Assembly: GCA_921293015.1 (NCBI GenBank)
Contig: OV121093.1
Location: 3,829,027 to 3,893,026 of the forward strand
Direction of reading: 5' to 3'
DNA length: 64,000 nucleotides
DNA from: Phorcus lineatus
Taxonomy: Eukaryota > Mollusca > Gastropoda > Trochida > Trochidae
A model generated the notes under the pieces. The model made no database searches. It was not told the DNA's origin and saw nothing but the letters and a program-made list of their open reading frames with translations. Positions 55,336 to 64,000 of this stretch are shown piece by piece (the stretch's first letter is position 1; each line of letters starts with the position of its first letter). A program made the position numbers and the translations under genes.

Positions 55336-58300
55336 AAGGAAGCGACAAGTCGTGTTCCGCTCACTGATTGATCAATTGACCTCATTCATAAAGTGACCCC
55401 TGACCTTCGACCCGACCAGTCCATGTTCTGCTACCTCTACTCACACAAAATACGAACAGGCTGGCGGGTTGAGGCCTGGGCCCAAACATGATATTCTATC
55501 TTCCTCCGATGCGGGTATTATATACACATACTTTTTTACTTCTCCTTTTAAGAGCGATCAAGCGGCAAACAGATGATACCTCATTTTAACTACCAACACT
55601 TTTTGGACTGTCGCTTAAGAAACGCAAATCATCTCAAATTAGATTTTTGTACAGCTTAACTGCAACAGCCTCCATGGTGATGTGCTTCTACAAGGGAAAT
55701 AACAACATGTGACAGCGACAGGGGCGTGACTGGTGTGAATAGGGTAACTAGACTGTGGCCATGACACCCCTTGGCCATGTTAACGTGGTGTTGCTAAGCT
55801 CAGGTGAACTGTTGCCATGGAAACTGGAGATAAAGCTTAAACTTTTGCGATGCTTGAGGGGTCTGATCTTCAGGCAGCATCTACCTACCTCGAGAGAAAT
55901 CAGTGTTTAAGAGCATGTGCTTTGTTCAAACCGGGCACGTACGTCTTCACATGTTTACAAGCGGTAGCTCTAGGCCCGTGGCCTCGTGGCCATTATTCAC
56001 TTGTACTGCTGTACGAGCCATGCGGCTATCACACCAGATCAGAGGCAGCTAGAACTGACAGGTGATGGACCGATCAGCCGGGACTCAACCAGGATTATCC
56101 GAGTCGACATTTGTTGCTACGCCATAGCTGCAGTGAAAGACAAACAACGGCCCGCTAGGCCCTGGCAGCTCATCTTGAGACTCCAATAGCTAGAGTGTAT
56201 TCCATTTTTTCTATATGACAGTATTTTACTAAAGAAAATCATGTTACTATCAGCTAGGTAAGTTAGATGTCACAGCGGACAGCAGTGCCCGTTTGTGGTT
56301 TGGTGGCGGGAGGGTCGCTGACTCTTCCGCCCTTTAGGTTATGTCATCCATGTTTTGTGTGTTGTGTCGTCCCATGCAGGACGACGGCACTTTTTTTTGT
56401 GTATGATGTCACTTCCTATTTGGAACTGGTACTACTTTTTGTGTATGGTGTCATGACTTCCTGTATGGAAGTTTTGCTGTTTATGTGTATGATGTCACTT
56501 CCTCCATTGGGACGATGTTAGTTACCTCATAAGTATCTACCTCACTTCTGCAGTGGCGGCGGAGGAATACGGCAACATTTAGAAAGAAGGGCGGACTACT
56601 GTATGTGGTAGTCAGGTGGGTGCTATGTCTTAATCTCGTTTTAACTCAGGGAGTAACTAAGTCACTATAAACCACGAGCATCAGACAGGCATCCACGCTA
56701 TTTGTTGCTGTATTCTCTGCGAAGCGTCATCCCCATGGCAACCAGCAGTCGATTGACTGAACTGGAAATATACCTCGTTGACCACAACCCTGATGATTTT
56801 CAACAGCATCTCAACAACTTGCTTTTAAAATCAAAGTTGTTGAGCGCTTGAAAACGAGATGGGTTGGGTCTCACGAATATACCTCAGGAGGGGCATGAAC
56901 ATATTGCCATGGTAACTGTAATGTCATGTCATACCAATCTATTTCAGTGTAGCATTTTGTTGTTGTCACAGGAACTTGCCACAGGAGGAGGAAAGGGGGT
57001 GTTGTCTTCGGACACGGGAGGGGGGTTGTGTGTTTCTACATCTACCTCAAAATACCTTGATTATATATACACACACTGACGTGTGACACCAAAAATCCAC
57101 ATGCAAAGATAAGCCTCATGGACAGATCCTCAGAATTTGGTTTTCGGCATCTCACTGTGGATATATGTCATGGCTTCTGTGTTGACTGCCGGTGGGTCAT
57201 TGGTCATAATTGATACCAGCATGCAAGACTATCCACTGCTGTTGTCAAAATATGTATACATATAAATATATATGTGTATCACTCCGAACTAAACTGATGA
57301 TGATGCATTTTTGTTCATTTTTCTTAAAATCAGATAATTTTTTTAACATGTGTGTTTACATTTATATACCTCGGGTTCAAACTCTTGCCCTCCTCAAAAT
57401 CGACTATCGGTATTCCAGATATTATTTAGTGGAAGAGTCCATGCCTTGATTTTGGGGATGGCAGGAAGTGTGTGGCAGGAATTGTTTGTTTATTCATTAA
57501 TTTATGACTCATGCTTAGTTGTTTACTCCCCGGCTCCTTCCTCCTGTGGCTTTGTACATAGTCTCTCTCTCCACGTGACTACTTCTTGTAAACCGACAGA
57601 CGGACCGACAGACGAATATATCCATGTAGTGGGACTGATCATCATTGCAACTGCCGATTACTTTGGTATTAATTCCAGGAGCAAAAACTGTCGTCAACCA
57701 AAGATGCTAGGTAATTTTACCCGAGAAAATTCAATATTTGTCTTATTTAATCTTTATTTCATATTTTAATTTGAAGCCATTTTGTGTAGAAGAGTGCAGT
57801 TAAAATCTGAAAACTTTATTTTGATAAAGAAAATCCGCTGTGTTTTCTTTCAAAAGTTGCACGGATAAAATCGTAAAGTTATAGCATCTATGATAAATGG
57901 CAGAAGCAAACATGATTCCTTCCAATGCAGACAGAAATGTAGCTTTAGTTTTGAAGATATTCTTTACAAGGGAGGTAACTCTTGACTTCAATCTTTAAAA
58001 GTATTGCCATATTGTAAAGTCTATTAGGATAATGAGTCAAAATGTTCAGACCTATAACAGGATATGGTGTCAAATTGTCTAGACCAAAAAAAAGAATGCA
58101 GTGTCAAATCAATTTTAAATATAACAGAATCGAAGGCATGGTCACTGTGGCCCATTTTCCGATGGATATAAAGTTATCTTACTAAATGTAAAACAAATGT
58201 TACACATTGCAAGACAATCTTCATTAACCAGTAAAAGAGGTCCTTAAAAAAAAAGTTGCTACTTCATCCTAAGCAAGTTAAGGGTTAAGCTATGCTCATC

Positions 58301-58431
58301 CATCCCATTACTCAAGTGATTAAAAAGTGTTTATAAGGCGTTAAAATACTAAAGTGGCTGTACGCAGTTGTTTGTCCGTGAAGTAAGATGTTTGAATATG
58401 ATATATTTTTTGCATAAATTAGTGTTACTTT

Positions 58432-58813
58432 TTTTTTTTTTTTAAATTTTTTATTTTCCAAAACTCCATACAGAAAAACACATATTATAATAACAGTTCC
58501 CAACATAAACAAATTTTACACAAGTAATATTTCATTAATGTATGCAAGATATAATGGATAGGCAATCATATATTCAAAATAAATTCTGACAGTAGGTTGA
58601 AAATAGTAATGATTAAAAACTAATCTAATACTTCAGATAAGAGTATGACAAATTGACCAGAAATTCATAAAGCTATCATATTTACAGTTTGTGTAGGCGT
58701 TAAATCGGTCAACAAAATATGCAGATTTAATATCCTCTTTAATATGTTTAAAATTTGGGATTTTCTCCTGTTGTTTCATTTTAAATATGTTGTATTTCAC
58801 AATGATTGTCAGT
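58432..58813 (-). mobile_element. 5'-truncated LINE (3' end) with poly(A) and target duplication
   Basis: A T-run on the + strand at 58429-58443 is the poly(A) tail of a minus-strand insertion. It is flanked by AAATTAGTGTTACTT (58416-58430) and AAATTCAGTGTTACTTT (58814-58830), a target duplication with one indel. On the minus strand an open frame from the truncation point at 58812 to TGA at 58633 reads TIIVKYNIFKMKQQEKIPNF onward, with DSFMNFW near its end. This resembles the extreme C-terminus of L1/Tx1-like reverse transcriptase proteins. About 200 bp of 3' UTR follows, then AATAAA and poly(A). Confidence 0.75.
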
Positions 58814-59689
58814 AAATTCAGTGTTACTTTGGGAACATTTTGAGAATTTTTTTATTGAATAAGTTGCAGTGTGTTTAACGGGATCTAGTGTCAAATTGAT
58901 AAACTTTGTCACAGCACTCAGCATTTGAATATCAATTCAAATCATTAGTGTCAATTCAGTGTCAAATTCTTATATTTTCAAGCAGGTCAAAGGGGTTTAA
59001 TTTGTTTTAATATAAACTAGTTTTAAATTTTCTACATTTTCTTAAGTGTAGTTTAAGTTGTAAGAACAAACGGTGTATTAATTATTGTAGTTAGTCTCTT
59101 GTTACGATGTTTCAGAAACTCAAGATGTTTATCGTATTCTTGTCCAGGGGCAAAATAATAATTGAAAATGATTGACAATAATCTTGGAGTTCATTATTTG
59201 ATTTATTTTTAAAATGTCTGAAAATTCTGTTTTTAAAATTTCTAAAAATAAGGTTTGAAATTCGTATTCATTAAAAAAAAATTGTGGAATTGTCTTCCTT
59301 TGCTTCCATTGTGTCCCTAATTGAAAGTTAGGTCAAGAGTTGCCTCCCTTCATTATTGTCTCATCCCGGTGAAGATGAATATTTAATTAAATGTTAATTA
59401 ATTTCAAAATCTCAGTACACTACAAAGAGGTCCTGTTACACATTGTATAAATAAATTGCTCTGAAAGGCAGTCGGTTACTATGTTTCGTAAGTGAAGACA
59501 ACCATTGCCGATGGTTTATGCAACCTACCTGCGTAAAAACACTCGATGGGTCTGTATAAACCGAACAGCGTCTAGGATGTTGTACTATGGTGTACTGTCT
59601 TGCCATGCAATACCGTCTCTTCTTGGTGTATGTTCTACACATGAACAGTCTTGTGCAGAGATTTAATGGTCCTGTGTTTTAGCGTAGCT

Positions 59690-59985
59690 ACGTGCGGGTT
59701 ACGTCAACCTGTTATGGTCGATGCAGGATACGTTGACCTGTGCCATTAAGTTAAGGCTATGTTAACCTGTGCAAACTTTTGTTGTCTGGTTATGTTGACC
59801 TGTGCAGTTAAGTCCAGGTTACGTTGACCTTTGCAGTTACGTACAAGTAAGGTGACCTGTGCAGTTACGTCCAGGTTACGTTGACCTTTGCAGTTACGTC
59901 CAGGTTACGTTGACCTTTGCAGTTACGTACAAGTAACGATGACCTGTGCAGTTACGTCCAGGTTACGTTGACCTGTTCAAAACGT
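59690..59985. repeat. 29-bp tandem repeat with ERE-like palindromes, about 10 copies
   Basis: The unit is CAGTTACGTCCAGGTTACGT then TGACCTTTG, with earlier units more diverged. Several units contain AGGTTACGTTGACCT, one mismatch from the AGGTCAnnnTGACCT inverted repeat bound by steroid-type nuclear receptors. Confidence 0.88.
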
Positions 59986-62013
59986 CGTCGTCTCTTAGGC
60001 TCTCTGCATTTATAGTGTGCATTCTCTTAGTTGAGTAGATAAATTTTGACTCACCTTTTCGTCAGGGATAAAATGAGTTTTGGTTTTCAAATAATGATTA
60101 TCTACGCAAAAAGGCTTTAATTGTGGGGGAGCATCTTCCACAAGTCTGCAGCAAAAAACGTTTTTTCAACAAGTTACACTTCTCAGGTTAACGGATGACT
60201 TGGTCCGTTTTAATGTTTAGATTTGTTGAGGTATGTTTATTGAAGCATGGCAAACTACAGCCATGTTAAGCTGTTCAGGTTTAATTTGGTTTTACAACAA
60301 GGCTCTAGCTGATTTTCACTTGAAATGGGATTCTCCACTTGATTATGTTTCACGGTCGTGGTAATGGATGATGTTGTTACTTGATTGTATTTGAAATGAA
60401 CTTGCTGCCTCGTATTGTGGGCATTATTTTCAATATTTAATGTAGTTGTTAAATGAGAAGATTTTTAAGTGTTTAAGTGCTATTGTTATCACTAAGGGCA
60501 GCCAAAAAGGGTCTTGACAGGTGAGGAAAGAGTTGTTATTTTGTTTTATTTTTAACAAAAAGCATTTATTTGCAGTTGTTACCAGTTTTTGTTCTGTCTC
60601 TGAAATATTTGTGGAAATTGATATTTTTGTCATAAATTTGATATTTTTGTCAGTTGAAATGACGCCGGTGATGTTTGATATTCGAGTACCTAATTTTACG
60701 GCCCTCAAGACCCTTGTAGATTTAGACGGAAAGCCTAATATTTTTACCTTCAGTGTTTTTCTTCGCATTGTACCTAATTATGAAATTTACACAAACTTTT
60801 AACGGGTACATTACAGTATTACTGACATTTTTAAAGTGACTTGCCCATTGTTTGATCTTTTTGTGAACACTTTCTTTTCTTTTGACAGCAGTAAAATAAT
60901 TTAAATGGGACTTAAACAGCTGTTGCGCCATGAAGCCTGCAAAACTTAAATTTTTCTTGGGGATCATTTAATTTTTATTTCTTCCTTACAAGATGTATGT
61001 TATCTCTTCAAACAAACTATTTAGTTATAAGTTATTTCTAGGCCCAATAATGCTTATCTTTTATATACATAAAAAATGTGAGGGTTTGGGGTTGGGTTGG
61101 ATTAAATAAGCATTAGTGTACCTCTGTCATTTCACTCGTAGTTTTTCCAAATTATATTACTGATAAACAAACATCCCCCTCTTCTTTCAAACTAAAATTA
61201 AAAATTGCTCCCTAACGCTCTCTTAGCTTGTCAAAAACATATTCCCAAGACACATTTAATATTTGCAGCCTTTAGTGTTGAAGATCTGATGGCATGGCTA
61301 ATAAAGAGTTATTTTCCTTATGGTGTTTTCTGTTCTAACAAGCTATCCTAATGACCTAATGTTTTTTGTCTACTTTACAGCGACCATGAATAGTTTTCCT
61401 TTTCAATGCATATGTCATTATTTTCATAATTGCCAAATCTGAATTGATTCAAATATGCCCTCATTAATGTCAATGAAGTTTCAACAGGGTTAAAATATTT
61501 TATTCTTTACAATCCAAACTTGTTTTACACCAGAACATTGAACGCATGCAGCTCAGAGACACAGGACAGCTCTTGCATTGGCCATGTCATCAATCAAGAC
61601 CACATCATACTATTGGTATGTGGTTTATCTGAAAATAGCCAACTATGACAGTGTTATTTTATTTGTTGTAGCTTGAAAAAGCTAAGCTATATACAATGTG
61701 CCATAAATTTTTATATCAAGCAACTTCTTGAAAAGAAGCCTTGTTCCCTCGTTTTACTCCTTTGAGATCTGAGTCTAAAAACACAGGTTAATATTTGATC
61801 GTTGTTTTACATCAAGGAAAGTGCTATGTATTTCTGAACAGTTCTATATATTGAATGTATACGTGTTCTGTTGCAACCCCTGGTTCACAGGGATAAGCAG
61901 GCTGGTGACCCAGCTCCCATGATACATGTCAGACTATTGTTGATTTCTGTCCAATATTGTTGCCCATCCACTCTGCTACAGTGTTTACAGCTTGTATCTG
62001 TCATTATAGAGCA

Positions 62014-62075
62014 GGTCAGTGTGACCCGGGTCGCAATGACCTCGGTCAGCGTGACCTTTGTGGCTGCTCAGGTCA
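62014..62075. promoter_or_regulatory. Cluster of two perfect GGTCAnnnTGACC palindromes and two half-sites
   Basis: GGTCAGTGTGACC at 62014-62026 and GGTCAGCGTGACC at 62044-62056 are both perfect inverted repeats with a 3-bp spacer, the classic estrogen-type response element core, centred 30 bp apart. Half-sites TGACCT (62037-62042) and AGGTCA (62070-62075) sit between and after them. Sequence match is certain; function is inference. It lies 6.7 kb beyond the receptor stop codon. Confidence 0.55.
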
Positions 62076-64000
62076 TAGTACACGTCAGTGACTCGGGTAA
62101 CGCCGATATTTGCCTCTTAAAGTGTTTTCTGTATGTATGGTTGGTTGTGTACTACGGGGTAATTCATGTTTGAACATATCATGTTTATGTTTATAATTTC
62201 CCAAAGGACTAATAATTTTTGAAGGAGATATTTTAAATAAAACTCACAAGATTTTTGGAATTAAGTTCATAAATTTAGTTATTTGACAATAGTAAACTTT
62301 TATACATTGTTATTTGGTGTTTTTTTGTAAAGAGATGTCAATACCATACAGAAGAATGATCAGTGTTAAAACGTATCTTCTGAAATTTCTCCCTCACGAA
62401 AATGAATGAAAATGAATTTGTAAGTCTTTCAAAACTTTCCCGAACATGATGAACCTTTGTACTACAAGACCAACCAATTAAGAAGTTACTGTTGATGTAA
62501 AATGGCAGATAAACATCTAATCTTTGCAAGGCTACAGCATTTACTCCCTGGAAGAGAGAGGACCTCTCCTTGAAGGACTCCTACCAACTACCTCTGAATT
62601 ACCTCCCCTTCATCAACATGTTTCTCAGGACCAGTTCACTTCCGGGTTGGTTCACTTCCGGGTGCAAATCTCGTCGTTGGCCACTTCCCTAGCAATTTTT
62701 AATCGTCAGGAGAAATTTTGTCGTTTGTATTATGTTTGGTTCGGGACATTTATGTTGGGCAGAACCACTAGTGGGTTTCAAAAGTGAAAAAAGTAGGGAA
62801 AAAACCTTGAAAGAAATTTTAGAAATAATCTGGTAACAAGTATTATTGGACTTAATAATGAAATATGTAAAAATATTTTCTTCACAACTTGAAATTTACA
62901 TAGCCATTCTTCTAGAAATCTATGACATTTCAATAGGAATTACATGATTTAATAAACTTAATTTGTTGAAAGCTTTCAAAGTACTTTCTGTCATTGCCTC
63001 ATTGTTTTGAGAAATCTGGTGAAAATCGTAAATGAATTTTAAACGTGTGTCTGATGCCTTGATCAATTATTCAGCAAATATTTATTGACATTCTTCCGGA
63101 GCTGGCCTCCTTTGAATTTCAAAGCAGAAATTGTTCTGCAACTTCCTCACCCGAACGTTTACCTCATCCGTAGGGAAGGACTTACAAGGTCAAATTAACA
63201 AATGGCATCGATCGGAAAAGTTCGGATTGAATTGTTTTTCAATATTTAGTTTAATGCCGACTTCCTAACTATTTGGAACTAGTAGATAATACTTGAGCCT
63301 TGGCGTTTTATAGACTTATCTTATTACCATCAGATACTTGCGGATTCCTGGTTGAAAGAAGGCCGTGGGTCCTTCTCCTTTGGATACAACTTGCAGAAAT
63401 GTTGTTAGGTTGTTCTGCTTAGAATATATGTCTTACATAAACATAGCATGATGCATTGTATTTATTTAACCTCTAAACCACTGTTTTCGGTTCATCACAC
63501 CTGATCAACTGTATCTCAGATAATTCAAACCACACCTCAATCTCTGATCAGGGTCTTGAATTCTACATAATGTTTGGTTTGGTAACCTTATGTATTTGTC
63601 CAGGTTGATTTGAAGCTCTTTAGGCTATGCCTCATAAAACTAAACGCAAGTTTGGATGGACATAATTAATTTCTACTCGTACAACTTTCAAGGTATTGTC
63701 TCCCAATGAGTCAAGGCATTGATTTCCACCCACTAGTTCCTCTGCCAACAGTGAATCTTCCGCTCCTTCTGTCTGCTGCAGCTAAGGACACGTTAAATGT
63801 CTGTTCAGTGCTGGAATTGTGTACAATATATACCTATATATATATACACTTCTTTTAGGAGCAGGCATTGTGATTCATATATGTAAATTCATGCACAGCA
63901 GCAGTTAGATATTTCAGGAATTGCCGACCATCTCCTAAAGGCCTCAGGGGCCTACTCTTCTAAACTGATTCAGATTTAGGTTTTAAATTTGTGACAGGCC

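Larger units (their letters stand above)
55336..64000. other. 3' UTR and/or downstream intergenic DNA
   Basis: No second gene could be supported. The first ~2 kb after the stop are less AT-rich and may be 3' UTR. AATAAA signals occur near 58578, 59449, 62236 and 62951, but the first lies in the LINE fragment, so the transcript end cannot be fixed. Recognisable content: LINE fragment (58.4 kb), 29-bp array (59.7 kb), palindrome cluster (62.0 kb). Stretches 60.0-61.9 and 62.2-64.0 kb show nothing else. Confidence 0.6.

Noticed and set aside
56267-57769. ORFs after the stop codon as a second gene
   Set aside because: Hydrophobic/Cys-rich translations without domain patterns or splice structure; more likely 3' UTR or intergenic.

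Overview
The window is animal nuclear DNA. It is AT-rich, with GT-AG introns, many short tandem repeats and several dispersed elements. A tRNA-derived SINE ending in a (CCTCA)n tail, the very high tandem-repeat content and the gene's divergence from vertebrate relatives suggest a lophotrochozoan, most likely a marine gastropod mollusc. That assignment is inference, not proof.

One host gene dominates. Twenty coding exons on the + strand (10351-55335) join with consistent phases into about 1,251 codons: four Ig domains, five fibronectin type III (FN3) domains, one membrane segment and a cytoplasmic tail of about 300 residues. Four Ig plus five FN3 is the layout of protogenin and IGDCC4 in the DCC/neogenin superfamily, and several tail features fit protogenin best. 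The first coding exon, with the signal peptide, was not found; it lies in 1-10350 or outside the window. The stop codon is at 55333-55335. The last 8.7 kb is 3' UTR and/or intergenic DNA.

Layout: 1-10350 is upstream or intronic DNA with a SINE, a tandem array of six perfect CRE palindromes, and an unassigned 165-codon ORF. E1 (Ig1) is at 10.4 kb, followed by a 20.5-kb intron full of minisatellites. Ig2 to Ig4 lie at 31.2-41.7 kb. A nearly intact 6.4-kb piggyBac-type DNA transposon (TTAA duplication, CCCTT ends, 664-residue transposase with all three catalytic Asp) sits between the two half-exons of Ig4. FN3-1 to FN3-5 lie at 42.0-50.6 kb, the membrane exon at 52.1 kb and the tail at 52.6-55.3 kb. 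Downstream lie a 5'-truncated LINE, a 29-bp array with ERE-like palindromes, and a cluster of two perfect GGTCAnnnTGACC palindromes.

The most unusual observation is that many introns of this one gene contain extra copies of their own exon edges, made of the splice site plus 10-55 bp of exon. They occur before E1, E7, E9, E16 and probably E11, and after E2, E13, E15 and E16. Most would introduce a stop if used. One, after E15, gives an open in-frame 15-codon extension. This looks like repeated tandem duplication across splice junctions, leaving arrays of decoy splice sites.
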